Positions 8,091 through 16,809 of a stretch of 64,000 nt of DNA are shown one piece after another. The stretch spans positions 744,001-808,000 of the forward strand of contig LN483071.1 in NCBI GenBank assembly GCA_900016675.1, given 5' to 3'. Source of the stretch: Arthrobacter saudimassiliensis. Lineage in GTDB: Bacteria; Actinomycetota; Actinomycetes; Actinomycetales; Micrococcaceae. The translations under genes were made by a program, and so were the position numbers. Numbering within the stretch: position 1 is the first letter of the stretch; each line of letters opens with the position of its first letter. The notes below the pieces were generated by a model. The model ran no database searches, was not told the origin of the DNA, and saw only the letters and a list, made by a program, of their open reading frames with translations.

Positions 8091-9221
8091 TCAGCTGCGC
8101 TCCACGTCCCCGCTGCGGTCCAGGACGCCGATGCCGGCCTCGCCGCCGGCACCGTCGATCACCGCGTCCGCCGGGACCTCGACCCCGGAGTCCACCACCA
8201 GGTTCCGCAGCCGGGCGCCGGAGGGGACCATCACGTTGTCCAGGAGCACGCAGGAGTCCACCTGCGCCCCGGCCTCAATCACGGTTCCGGGGCCGACCAC
8301 GCTGCGGATGAGCGTGCCGTCCACCCGTGAGCCGGGGGCCAGCAGGCTGGTGCGGACCTCGGCCTGCTCCCCGACGAAGCCGGGCAGCCGGCGGGGGCTG
8401 GCGCTGAGGATCGGCCAGCGGGGATCGTCGAAGTTCAGGCCCCGGCCCTCCAGCAGGTCCATGTGGGCTTCGTGGTAGCTGGCCGGGGTGCCCATATCCC
8501 GCCAATATCCCTCGAGCCGATGCTCGGCGACGGTGCGGTGCTCCACCAGCCAGGGCACCAGCTGGTCGCCGTAGTCCTCCAGCTGCCCGTGCTCGGCGGC
8601 CAGCGCGTCCATGGTCTCCAGCAGCACGGCCGCGTCGTAGAGGAACACCTCGGCGGCCACCAGGTCGGTCTTCGGCTCCTCGGGCTTGTATTCGAAGCCG
8701 GTGACGCGCCCGCCCTCCACCTCGACCACGCCGTGCTGCGAGGGGTTGTTCCGGATCCGGTTGGTGACGACGGTCAGGTCGGCGCCGGCTTCCCGGTGGG
8801 TCTCGACGACGTCGCGGTAGTCCAGCGAGTACAGGTGGTCGGCGCTGAGCACCAGGACCAGGTCCGGGTCGAATTCACGGATGTAGTCCGCCTGCCGGTG
8901 CAGCGCATCCGCGTTGCCTTCGGCGAACCCCTCCCCCTCGCCGCCCTGGAACGGCGGCAGCACGCGCAGTCCTCCGTTGGTGCGGTCCAGGTCCCACGGC
9001 CGGCCGCTGACCAGCTGGTCGTTCAGCGACTTGGGCTGGTACTGCTCCACGATCCAGACATCGCCGAACCCGCTGTTGTGCAGGTTGGACAGGGCGATGT
9101 CGATGAGGTTGTAGGAGCCTGCCACCGGCATGGCCGGCTTCGCCCGGTGGTCCGTCAGGCTGCCGAGGCGGCCTCCGGAGCCGCCGGCAAGGATGATGCT
9201 CAGTATCCGCGGGGTGCGCAT
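8091..9221 (-). CDS. glgC: Glucose-1-phosphate adenylyltransferase-like nucleotidyltransferase
   Basis: It should make ADP-glucose (or another NDP-sugar) from a sugar phosphate, the first step to glycogen. The 376-residue product has the nucleotide-binding signature LAGGSGGRLGSLTDHRAKP at the N-terminus, the GlgC-like region NADALHRQADYI, SADHLYSLDY around the catalytic Asp, YWRDMGTPASYHEAHMDLL, and a C-terminal left-handed beta-helix. That is slightly shorter than the roughly 400-residue enzymes. I chose the ATG at 9221 because the fold's first strand starts there and GAGAGGA lies just upstream. It follows a MarR gene by 53 bases on the same strand. The exact nucleotide used cannot be read from sequence. 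Confidence 0.85.
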   Translation of the reverse strand: MRTPRILSIILAGGSGGRLGSLTDHRAKPAMPVAGSYNLIDIALSNLHNSGFGDVWIVEQYQPKSLNDQLVSGRPWDLDRTNGGLRVLPPFQGGEGEGFAEGNADALHRQADYIREFDPDLVLVLSADHLYSLDYRDVVETHREAGADLTVVTNRIRNNPSQHGVVEVEGGRVTGFEYKPEEPKTDLVAAEVFLYDAAVLLETMDALAAEHGQLEDYGDQLVPWLVEHRTVAEHRLEGYWRDMGTPASYHEAHMDLLEGRGLNFDDPRWPILSASPRRLPGFVGEQAEVRTSLLAPGSRVDGTLIRSVVGPGTVIEAGAQVDSCVLLDNVMVPSGARLRNLVVDSGVEVPADAVIDGAGGEAGIGVLDRSGDVERS

Positions 9222-9274
9222 GGGTGCAGTTCCTCTCGGGTTGATGGTCGACGGCGGGACGTGCCCGCCGGGGC

Positions 9275-9790
9275 CTACGCCTCGCGGCGGGACAGAAAGG
9301 CGTTCCCGGGGTCCAGGCGCTGCAGGATCCGGGTGCCGACGCGCTCCAGGGCCGCGACGTCGTCGGCGTCCAGCCCGTCGAAGACGGCGTCCCGGACGGC
9401 CTCGACGTGACCGGGGGCCAGCTCGACGATCGCCGCGAACCCTTCGTCCGTCAGCTCGGCGGTCGTGACCCGTGCGTCGTCGGGCGACGGGGCGCGGTGC
9501 ATCCAGCCCCGGCCCTCGAGCTTCTTGACCACATGCGAGAGCCGGGACAGGGAGGCGTTGGAGCGGGCCGCCAGTTCGCTCATCGGCAGCTTGCGCTCCG
9601 GGGTTTCGGAGACCATGGCCATCACGTGGTAGTCGAACAGGGTGATCCGGGCCCGGCGGAACAGGTCGGCGTCGAGCCGGCCCGGCAGCCACTGGGTGAC
9701 CCCGTAGAGGGCCAGCCACGCCCTGCGTTCCTCGGGGGCCAGCCAGCGCGGGGCGTCCTGGCTGCCGGGCTGCCCGGATGCGTCATCCAT
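9275..9790 (-). CDS. MarR-family transcriptional regulator
   Basis: A 171-residue winged-helix repressor. The DNA-binding region is LPMSELAARSNASLSRLSHVVKKLEGRGW, followed by the wing APSPDDARVTTAELTDEG. It starts 30 bases after the stop of the upstream MHS transporter gene and may be co-transcribed with it, so it could be an autoregulator of transporter, regulator and glgC. No ligand can be inferred. Confidence 0.9.
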   Translation of the reverse strand: MDDASGQPGSQDAPRWLAPEERRAWLALYGVTQWLPGRLDADLFRRARITLFDYHVMAMVSETPERKLPMSELAARSNASLSRLSHVVKKLEGRGWMHRAPSPDDARVTTAELTDEGFAAIVELAPGHVEAVRDAVFDGLDADDVAALERVGTRILQRLDPGNAFLSRREA

Positions 9791-9820
9791 GGTCCAATTC
9801 TTTCACAGCCGATTGAGGCT

Positions 9821-11371
9821 TCAACGGTTGGCCGGGGATTCGGAGCCCTCCGCGCGCTGGGCGTCGACCAGGTCGAAGGGCAGCTCGTCGACGTCGAGCA
9901 GCGGGTTCTCGTCCTGGCCGGCCACCAGCTCCCGGGCTTCCTCCTCGGTGGCGACGCTGGGCATGGACCCGGGCATCGGGCGCCGGGCCGATTCCTTCAT
10001 GATGCCGATCGCGACGGCGCCGACGGCCGAGGTGAGCATCAGGTAGTACGCGGGCATCATGTCGTCGCCGGTGGCGGCGATCAGGCCCTGCATGATCAGC
10101 GGGGCGGTGCCGCCGAAGATGGCCACCGCGAAGTTGTAGGCGATGCCCATCGCGCCGTAGCGGCTGGCGGTCGGGAACAGGGCCGGCAGGGCCGAGGCGA
10201 GGTTGGCGACGTAGAAGGTCACCGGCACCGCCAGCAGGGCCAGGCCGAGCAGCGTGGACCAGACCGGCCCGCGGTCGATGAGCAGGAAGGCGGGCACGGC
10301 CAGGACGACGGTGGAGCCGGCGCCCATCCACAGCACCGGGCGGCGGCCGATCCGGTCGGAGAGCCGGCCGGTGAGCGGGATGCACAGGGCCATGGCCACC
10401 AGCACCGGGATGGTCAGCAGGGTGCCGTGCAGCGGGTCGTAGCCCTTGGCCTCGGTGAGGTAGGAGGGCATGTAGGAGGTCAGCGCGTAGCCGACGGTGT
10501 TGGCGGCGGCCACGAGCACCATGGCCAGCACGATGCCCCGCCAGTAGGTGCGGAAGATGCCGAAGGTTCCCTGCGCGACGGCGTCCTGGTCCTTGCCGGC
10601 TGCGGTCGCGGCGTTCTCCTCCTGGGCGTCCAGGGTGGCCTGGAAGGCCGGCGACTCCTCGATCTTCAGGCGGAAGTAGATGGCGACGGCGCCCAGCGGC
10701 CCGGCGATCAGGAACGGAATCCGCCAGCCCCACTCGAGCATGGTTTCCTCGCTGAGGGCCAGCTGCAGTGCGGACACGACGCCGGCGCCCAGGGCGAAGC
10801 CCATGTAGCTGCCCAGGTCCAGGATGCTGGCCAGGAAGCCGCGGCGCTTGTCCGGAGCGTATTCGGAGACGAAGGTGGTGGCGCCGGCGTACTCGCCGCC
10901 GGTGGAGAAGCCCTGCAGCAGCTTCATCAGCACCAGCAGGATGGGTGCGGCGATGCCGATCTGCGCGTAGCCGGGCAGCAGGCCGATGATGAAGGTCGAG
11001 GCGGCCATCATGATCAGCGTGGCGGCCAGGGTCTTCTGCCGGCCGATGCGGTCGCCGATGCGGCCGAAGATCACCCCGCCGAGCGGGCGGGCGATGAAGG
11101 TGGCCGCGAAGACGCCGAGGCTGAACAGCAGCTGGGCCTGCGGGTCGGCGTCGGACAGGAAGACGGCGCCCATGGTGACGGCCAGGTAGCCGTACACGCC
11201 GATGTCGAACCACTCCATGGTGTTGCCGACCACGGTGCCGCCCACGGCCTTTTTCATCATGGCCTTGTCGACGACGTTGACGTCTTCGACTTCAAGCCGA
11301 CGCCGTCGGAGCGGACGGCGGCGCGGCTTGGCTGGTATCGCTGTCGGATTGCTGGGCGGCTCGGTGGGCAT
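9821..11371 (-). CDS. MFS transporter, metabolite:H+ symporter (MHS/ProP-like) family
   Basis: A 516-residue, 12-helix transporter. The N-terminus of the transport core (NTMEWFDIGVYGYLA) and the loop GRIGDRIGRQKTL are typical of the MHS branch, which takes up osmolytes or small carboxylates such as proline, betaine, citrate or alpha-ketoglutarate. I start at the ATG at 11371 because AGGGGG lies seven bases upstream; an in-frame ATG 15 bases earlier overlaps that site and is less likely. A promoter with a good -10 lies upstream. MarR and glgC follow on the same strand. The substrate is unknown. Confidence 0.88.
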   Translation of the reverse strand: MPTEPPSNPTAIPAKPRRRPLRRRRLEVEDVNVVDKAMMKKAVGGTVVGNTMEWFDIGVYGYLAVTMGAVFLSDADPQAQLLFSLGVFAATFIARPLGGVIFGRIGDRIGRQKTLAATLIMMAASTFIIGLLPGYAQIGIAAPILLVLMKLLQGFSTGGEYAGATTFVSEYAPDKRRGFLASILDLGSYMGFALGAGVVSALQLALSEETMLEWGWRIPFLIAGPLGAVAIYFRLKIEESPAFQATLDAQEENAATAAGKDQDAVAQGTFGIFRTYWRGIVLAMVLVAAANTVGYALTSYMPSYLTEAKGYDPLHGTLLTIPVLVAMALCIPLTGRLSDRIGRRPVLWMGAGSTVVLAVPAFLLIDRGPVWSTLLGLALLAVPVTFYVANLASALPALFPTASRYGAMGIAYNFAVAIFGGTAPLIMQGLIAATGDDMMPAYYLMLTSAVGAVAIGIMKESARRPMPGSMPSVATEEEARELVAGQDENPLLDVDELPFDLVDAQRAEGSESPANR

Positions 11372-11435
11372 TTGGTTCCCCCTCATGCGTGTGCGTGCGA
11401 TGCGTTGTCCCGGCGGTTCACCGGATAAGCACCTG

Positions 11436-11464
11436 ATTCTAGGGAATCATCAGCACACTGACGA
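11436..11464 (-). promoter_or_regulatory. Predicted sigma-70-type promoter of the MHS transporter gene
   Basis: On the minus strand TCGTCA (11464-11459) is followed after 17 bases by TAGAAT (11441-11436), 64 bases before the ATG at 11371. The -10 matches consensus at five of six positions. Confidence 0.45.
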
Positions 11465-11487
11465 AATCGGGGGGTTGGTCCCGGGGC

Positions 11488-12261
11488 TCAGCCGACGGGC
11501 TGCAGGGAGCCCAGCCGGGGGTACTTCGGGCTCATTCCGTCACCGGAGGAGACGCCCCGCAGGCGGCGCCCGATCCAGGGTCCGAAGTACTCCCGGGCCC
11601 ACCGGGCGTCGTGCCGCAGCTGCTCCAGCCGGCCGCGCGCCGCCTGGGTTTCCAGCTCGGGCAGGTCGATGGTGTCGGCGCTGCGCAGCACCTCGAGGAC
11701 CTTCTTCGCCACGAGGATGTGCCCGGCCGCCGACATGTGCAGCCGGTCCAGGTCCCAGTAGCGCTCGTCCTGCAGCTGCCGCATCCGCCAGTAGTCGACC
11801 AGTTCGGCTCCCTGGTCCTCGGCCATTTCCCGCACCAGCTCGTTGTAGATGGCGGTGCGGCCGCGGGTGGCGCCGATCAGCGGGGCGGAGCCGGAATCGA
11901 AGCCGGTGAAGACCAGCACCGCGGCGCCGGAGGCACGCAGCCGGGCCACGCCGTCTCCGTAGGCCGCCACCAGGGCGTCGATGTCGACCTTGGGGCGAAG
12001 GATGTCGTTCCCGCCGGCGTAGATGGTGACCAGGGTCGGCTCCATCGCCAGGGCGGGTTCGATCTGCTCCGCCAGGACCTGGTGCAGCTTGCGTCCCCGG
12101 ATGGCAAGGTTCGCGTACCCCCAGCCCGCGTCCGCGGCCGAGAGCTGCTCCGCGACCCGGTCCGCCCAGCCGCGCACCCCGTTGGGCCGGGAGGCGTCCC
12201 AGTCCCCCACTCCCTCGGTGAACGAATCTCCCAATGCCACGTATCGATGCGTAAATCTCAC
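11488..12261 (-). CDS. SGNH/GDSL-family hydrolase
   Basis: A 257-residue esterase/lipase-like enzyme. Block I with the nucleophile is ALGDSFTEGVGD, block III is AGGNDILRP, and block V with the catalytic Asp-His is DRLHMSAAGH. There is no signal peptide, so it is probably cytoplasmic. It begins at a GTG with no Shine-Dalgarno; a TACCCT hexamer ends 6 bases upstream, so the mRNA could be leaderless. It is divergent from the diacylglycerol kinase-like gene. The substrate is unknown. Confidence 0.9.
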   Translation of the reverse strand: MRFTHRYVALGDSFTEGVGDWDASRPNGVRGWADRVAEQLSAADAGWGYANLAIRGRKLHQVLAEQIEPALAMEPTLVTIYAGGNDILRPKVDIDALVAAYGDGVARLRASGAAVLVFTGFDSGSAPLIGATRGRTAIYNELVREMAEDQGAELVDYWRMRQLQDERYWDLDRLHMSAAGHILVAKKVLEVLRSADTIDLPELETQAARGRLEQLRHDARWAREYFGPWIGRRLRGVSSGDGMSPKYPRLGSLQPVG

Positions 12262-12386
12262 CTAGTCAGGGTACTTCCACTTCGGGGCCGGTCCCGTTTC
12301 CGCCGGCCCCGTGCGTCTAGACTCGAACCACCGCGACGACGCGTCCGGGCTGCCGGACGCGACTGCTCCACGACCCAAAGGACTCC

Positions 12387-13346
12387 ATGGCAACCTCAGC
12401 TCCGGCCGGACGGCGCGCCGCCGTCGTCGTCAATCCCAGCAAGCGGACCGACGTGGACATCCGGGCCCTGACCGCGCAGGTCTTCCGCGAGGAGGGCTGG
12501 GAGGAACCGCTGTGGCTCGAGACCACGGTGGAGGATCCCGGACACGGCCAGGCGCGCAAGGCGCTCGAGGAGCAGGTGGACCTCGTCATTGCCGCCGGCG
12601 GCGACGGCACGGTCCGCTGCGTGGCGGCCGAGCTGGCCGGAACGGACACCCCGATGGGGCTGCTTCCGCTGGGCACGGGCAACCTGCTGGCCCGTAACCT
12701 GGACATCGGCGTCGACGACCCGGCGCAGGCGGTGCGTGCCGCGCTGACCGGCACCGAGCGGCGCATCGACGTCGTGCATGTGACCGTGGACGAGGCCGTG
12801 GACAGCGACATCTTCCTGGTCATGGCCGGCCTGGGCTACGACGCCGGCATGATGGCCGACACCCGCGACGAGCTCAAGGACCGGATCGGCTGGCTGGCCT
12901 ACGTCGACGCGGGCATCCGCAACCTGCCCGGCAAGCCGGTGCGGACCACCATTTCGATCGACGGCGGCAAGCCGATCCAGCGGCGGCTGCGCAGCGTCAT
13001 GGGCGGGAACTGCGGGAAGATCACCGGCGGGCTGGAGATCTTCCCCGGAGCCCGCATCGATGACGGCCTGCTGGACATCCTGACCCTGGCGCCCAAGGGC
13101 CGGCTCGGCTGGATCGGGGTGGTGGCCGGGCTGCTGCGCCGGGGCAAGGGCAAGGGCACGGCCGTGGAGTACTTCCAGTGCAAGCGGGCCGAGGTGTGGG
13201 CGGACTCGCCGCTGGAGTTCGAGATGGACGGGGACCACCTCGGCGAGGCGACGCACATCCTGTTCGAGATGGATCCCAACGCGCTGCGCATCCGGATGCC
13301 CTACGGGAAGAAGGACCCGGCGGTCCTGACCAACCCGGAGCCCTGA
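12387..13346 (+). CDS. Diacylglycerol kinase-family lipid kinase
   Basis: A 319-residue protein of the DagK/YegS fold. AAGGDGTV is the nucleotide-binding motif and PLGTGNLLARNL the following conserved loop; the C-terminal half is the beta-sandwich with EMDGDHLGEATH. Members phosphorylate diacylglycerol or related lipids, or sphingoid bases. It starts at an ATG with AAAGGA upstream. It converges with the histidine kinase gene, with only 12 bases between the stops, and no terminator is visible between them. Confidence 0.9.
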   Translation: MATSAPAGRRAAVVVNPSKRTDVDIRALTAQVFREEGWEEPLWLETTVEDPGHGQARKALEEQVDLVIAAGGDGTVRCVAAELAGTDTPMGLLPLGTGNLLARNLDIGVDDPAQAVRAALTGTERRIDVVHVTVDEAVDSDIFLVMAGLGYDAGMMADTRDELKDRIGWLAYVDAGIRNLPGKPVRTTISIDGGKPIQRRLRSVMGGNCGKITGGLEIFPGARIDDGLLDILTLAPKGRLGWIGVVAGLLRRGKGKGTAVEYFQCKRAEVWADSPLEFEMDGDHLGEATHILFEMDPNALRIRMPYGKKDPAVLTNPEP

Positions 13347-13358
13347 TTCCGGAGCGGC

Positions 13359-14870
13359 TCAGGCCGCGCCGCCGCCGGCCTCACGCACCGGCAGGCGCAC
13401 CCGGAACCGGGTGTGCCCGGGCCGGCTCCCGACGTCGACGGTTCCGCCGTTGGCCGCCACCAGCGCCTGGACAATGGCCAGTCCGAGCCCGGTGCTGCCC
13501 TGGTCTGCGGTCCGGGCCGCGTCGCCGCGGCTGAAGCGGGAGAACACCGAGTCGACAAACGCGGGATCGATGCCCTGGCCGTTGTCGGTCACCGTGATCT
13601 CCGCCTGCCCGCCTGCGGTCCGCAGTTCCACGTCCACCCGGGTGCCGGGGGCGGTGTGCCGGCCGGCGTTCGCGAGGAGGTTGATCAGCACCTGCCGCAG
13701 TTCGCCCTCGACGGCGGAGAGGACCACGGGCTCCTCGGGCAGGTGCAGGATCCACTCATGGTCCCGGGCCGCCACCTGGGCGTCGCGGGTGGTTTCCAGG
13801 ACCAGCTCGGTCAGGTCCACCTCCGTCGGCTCGCTGCGGCGGCCTTCGTCCAGGCGGGCCAGCAGGAGCAGGTCCTCGACCAGGGCGGACATCCGCCGCG
13901 CCTCGCTGTCCACCCGTTCCAGGGCGGCGCGGCCGCCGGGGCTCACCTGCTCCCCCAGCAGCACCAGCTCCGTGTAGCCGCGGATCGAGGTCAGCGGCGT
14001 ACGCAGTTCGTGGCTGGCGTCGGCAACGAACTGCCGGACCTTGGTTTCGCTGGCCTGGCGGGCCCGCAGGGCGCGGGTGACGTGGTCGATCATGCCGTTC
14101 AGGGCCAGGCCCACGGTTCCCACCTCGGAGCCGGGACGGGCGGCCGACGGCGGCACGCGCACCGGAATTTCGACCTCGCCGGAGGCCAGCGGCAGGCGGG
14201 AGACCGAGGTGGCCGTGGCGGCGAGCTGCTCCAGCGGGCGCAGCGAGCGGCGGATGATCACGGTGCCGGCGACGCCGGTGCCCAGCAGCCCGGCCAGGGA
14301 CAGGACGGTCATGGTGATGTTCAGCGAGGCGAGCGTGCTGTCCCGCTCGGCCGTAGACAGCCCGGTGACCAGCACGGCGTCACCGGAAGTGTCCTGCGGC
14401 AGCCGGGAGGCCTCCACCCGGTACCGTCCGCCGGAGAGCTGCAGGTCCGCGGGGCCGGCGTCGGGGTCCACGCCGGCCAGCAGTGCCAGGTCGGCGGCGT
14501 CCAGCGGCCGGGTGCCGCCGTCGTCCAGCACCAGGGCGGAGGTTCGGGCGCTGCCGTCGACGAAGACGGCGTTGAGGGTCCCGGGCCGCTGCCCTGCGGC
14601 GTTCCCGGGGTTCACGTCCTCCGGCAGCCCGGCGCCTGAGGGCGGCGGGACGCTCTCCGGCGGCGGGCCGGCGGGCAGTCCGGCCCGCCCCGCGGCGCGG
14701 CTGAGCTGGTCGTCCAGCTCGCCGGTGAGGTAGCTGCTCATGGCCACATGGCTGAAGACCCCGATCGCGAGGCAGATGGCGGTCAGCAGCGCCAGGGTGG
14801 CCAGGATCAGCCGGCTGCGCAGCGGCGCGCCCCGCCAGCGCAGTCGGGCGCGGCGCAGTGCGTGCCTCAC
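13359..14870 (-). CDS. Sensor histidine kinase (OmpR-system partner)
   Basis: A 503-residue membrane kinase. One membrane helix lies near residues 18-40, a roughly 140-residue extracellular sensor follows, then a second helix (about 180-205), a HAMP linker, the phospho-acceptor box FVADASHELRTPLTSI (about 275-290), the N box LINLLANAGRHT and the G boxes DNGQGIDP and GSTGLGLAIVQ. The start is the GTG at 14870, which overlaps the response-regulator stop by 4 bases, so the pair is coupled. The sensor part is Pro/Gly-rich and gives no clue to the signal. Confidence 0.92.
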   Translation of the reverse strand: MRHALRRARLRWRGAPLRSRLILATLALLTAICLAIGVFSHVAMSSYLTGELDDQLSRAAGRAGLPAGPPPESVPPPSGAGLPEDVNPGNAAGQRPGTLNAVFVDGSARTSALVLDDGGTRPLDAADLALLAGVDPDAGPADLQLSGGRYRVEASRLPQDTSGDAVLVTGLSTAERDSTLASLNITMTVLSLAGLLGTGVAGTVIIRRSLRPLEQLAATATSVSRLPLASGEVEIPVRVPPSAARPGSEVGTVGLALNGMIDHVTRALRARQASETKVRQFVADASHELRTPLTSIRGYTELVLLGEQVSPGGRAALERVDSEARRMSALVEDLLLLARLDEGRRSEPTEVDLTELVLETTRDAQVAARDHEWILHLPEEPVVLSAVEGELRQVLINLLANAGRHTAPGTRVDVELRTAGGQAEITVTDNGQGIDPAFVDSVFSRFSRGDAARTADQGSTGLGLAIVQALVAANGGTVDVGSRPGHTRFRVRLPVREAGGGAA

Positions 14871-15610
14871 GGCAGCGCGGGCCGGAGCACGTAGCCGGCG
14901 CCGCGGACCGTGTGGATCATCGGTGGCCGTCCGGCGTCGATCCGCTTGCGCAGATAGGAGATGTAGAGCTCGACGATGTTGGCCTGCCCGCCGAAGTCGT
15001 AGTTCCAGACGTTGTTCAGGATCTGCTGCTTGCTCAGCACCCGCCTGGGGTTCTCCATCAGGTAGCGCAGCAGCTCCCACTGGGTGTTGGTGAGCTCGAT
15101 CTCCTCGCCGCCGCGGGTGACTTCGCGGGTGTCCAGGTTGAGCACGAGGTCCCCGACCACCAGCTCGGCGTCGTCGGCGGCAGCCACGCCGGAGCGCTGC
15201 ACCAGCCGGTGCAGGCGCAGCAGCAGCTCCTCCATGCTGAAGGGCTTGGTGACGTAGTCGTCCCCGCCGGCGGCGAGGCCGGCAATCCGGTCCTGCACCT
15301 CGTCCTTGGCGGTGAGGAACAGTGCGGGAATCTCCGGGTCGAAGGCGCGGATCCTGGCCAGCGCCTCGAGCCCGTCCGCCCGGGGCATCATCACGTCCAG
15401 GACGAGCACATCGGGGCGGAAGGTGTGTGCGGTGGCGACGGCGCTCAGTCCGTCGGCTGCGGTGGCCACGCTCCAGCCCATCATCCGCAGGCCCATGCCG
15501 ACCAGTTCCGCCAGGTTGTCCTCGTCATCGACCACGAGGGCGCGGATGGGCGTCCCGTCGGGATGGGTGAGGCGGGGAAGCCCGGCGGTGGGGGTCGCGG
15601 CGTCTGCCAT
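14867..15610 (-). CDS. OmpR/PhoB-family response regulator
   Basis: A 247-residue two-component regulator. The receiver domain spans about residues 20-140, with acidic pocket VVDDED, phospho-acceptor Asp in VLVLDVMMPRADG and the conserved Lys in YVTKPFS. The winged-helix effector runs to the end (RVLSKQQILNNVWNYDFGG; IHTVRGAGYVLR). I place the start at the ATG at 15610, preceded by GGAGG at seven bases, rather than at upstream in-frame codons. It forms an operon with the kinase that follows. An M23 peptidase gene lies just upstream on the same strand, which makes a cell-envelope role possible. Confidence 0.95.
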   Translation of the reverse strand: MADAATPTAGLPRLTHPDGTPIRALVVDDEDNLAELVGMGLRMMGWSVATAADGLSAVATAHTFRPDVLVLDVMMPRADGLEALARIRAFDPEIPALFLTAKDEVQDRIAGLAAGGDDYVTKPFSMEELLLRLHRLVQRSGVAAADDAELVVGDLVLNLDTREVTRGGEEIELTNTQWELLRYLMENPRRVLSKQQILNNVWNYDFGGQANIVELYISYLRKRIDAGRPPMIHTVRGAGYVLRPALP

Positions 15611-15720
15611 GGAGGTTCCTCCGATATCTGGGCGGAAGGGGTGGACGGACCGATGCGCTGTTATCTTCCCGCAAGCCGATTGTCCTGAGCTGTCGGTTTG
15701 CTGTGCCGGCGCTGTGCGGC

Positions 15721-16611
15721 CTAGGCGGCCAGCCAGGCCATCGGGTCCACGTAGTCGCCGTCGCGGAGCACCTCGAAGTGCAGGTGCGGGCCGGTGGAGT
15801 TGCCGGTGGAGCCGACCGCGCCGATGTGCTGGTTGAAGTCGACCCACTGGCCCTCGCTGACGTCGATGGCGCTGAGGTGGTTGTAGGTGCTGGTGAAGCC
15901 GTCGCCGTGGTCGATGACGATCCGCAGCCCGCCGCCGCCCTCGTAGTGCCAGTGCGCGTAGACGACCGTCCCGGCCCGTGCGGCCTTGACCGGGGTTCCG
16001 GTGACGGCGCTGAAGTCGGTGCCGGTATGGAACTCCGATCCGAAGATGTTGCGCCAGCCGAAGTTCGACGTGATCTCCATGGTGTCCAGCGGCACGTTGG
16101 GCCGGGGAGCGTCGGCTTCGGCGGCGGGTTCCGGTGCAGGCTCCGCGGCCGGGGCCTCGAGCGGCTGAGTGGACCCGGTGCCGCCGGCGTCGCCGCCGGC
16201 ATCCCCGGCGCCGTTCCCTGCGGTGCCGTCCGGGGCTTCGCCGCCGTCGTCGGCCTGGTCCAGGCTCTCGACGGACACGGCCCGCATCAGCGGCAGCGGC
16301 TGCTGGGCGGCCGAGGCGGTGCCGGCCACCACGGCCCCGAGGGCGACGGCGGCGGCGCCGCCGAGGATCGCCAGGCGCCGGGTGCCCTCGCCCAGGCGTC
16401 GCTGCAGCCCGGCGGGCAGTCCGGCCCCGCGCGAGCCTGCGGCCCAGTGCAGGGCGCGCCGGCGGGCACGGCGGCTGCGCAGCTGAACCTGTCCGGCTGC
16501 GGCGCGGGAGGTTTCACGGACGGCGTCCGCCTCCGATTCGATGGCCGAGCCGACGGCGTGGAGGGCGTCCAGGGAGGTTGAAGGGGAAAAGAACGTGTGG
16601 TTCCTGGTCAA
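15721..16611 (-). CDS. M23-family zinc metallopeptidase (LytM-like, membrane anchored)
   Basis: A 296-residue protein predicted to cut peptidoglycan peptides outside the cell or to activate other hydrolases. It has a long Arg/Ala-rich cytoplasmic start, a membrane helix near residues 85-107, an acidic Gly/Pro-rich linker, and a C-terminal M23 domain (about 178-290). The zinc ligands are present: HTGTDF (H-x3-D) and HLHFE (H-x-H), so it should be active. The best frame opens with a TTG at 16611 with no clear Shine-Dalgarno, so the exact start is uncertain. Confidence 0.9.
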   Translation of the reverse strand: MTRNHTFFSPSTSLDALHAVGSAIESEADAVRETSRAAAGQVQLRSRRARRRALHWAAGSRGAGLPAGLQRRLGEGTRRLAILGGAAAVALGAVVAGTASAAQQPLPLMRAVSVESLDQADDGGEAPDGTAGNGAGDAGGDAGGTGSTQPLEAPAAEPAPEPAAEADAPRPNVPLDTMEITSNFGWRNIFGSEFHTGTDFSAVTGTPVKAARAGTVVYAHWHYEGGGGLRIVIDHGDGFTSTYNHLSAIDVSEGQWVDFNQHIGAVGSTGNSTGPHLHFEVLRDGDYVDPMAWLAA

Positions 16612-16765
16612 AGCATCATTCCAGTGTGAGGCGCGGTCAGAGTCGGTAGGCCTCAGGGGGTGCGAGTGGCGGCGGGCTGTCCGCCCGCGGCACTTGTTCC
16701 ATTCTCCGGGTTGTCAACCCCTCACCGGAAGGTTTTTGTGAGCAAGCCGGCAGCCGGGCACGGCG

Positions 16766-16801
16766 GAGCGGAGGGAGGCCGCTCACAGCATCCCTCCGCT
16801 C
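16766..16801 (-). terminator. Terminator of the siderophore uptake operon
   Basis: Eleven-base arms (16766-16776 and 16791-16801) with a 14-base loop begin 8 bases beyond the stop of the siderophore-interacting protein gene. Confidence 0.5.
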
Positions 16802-16809
16802 GGGTCGGC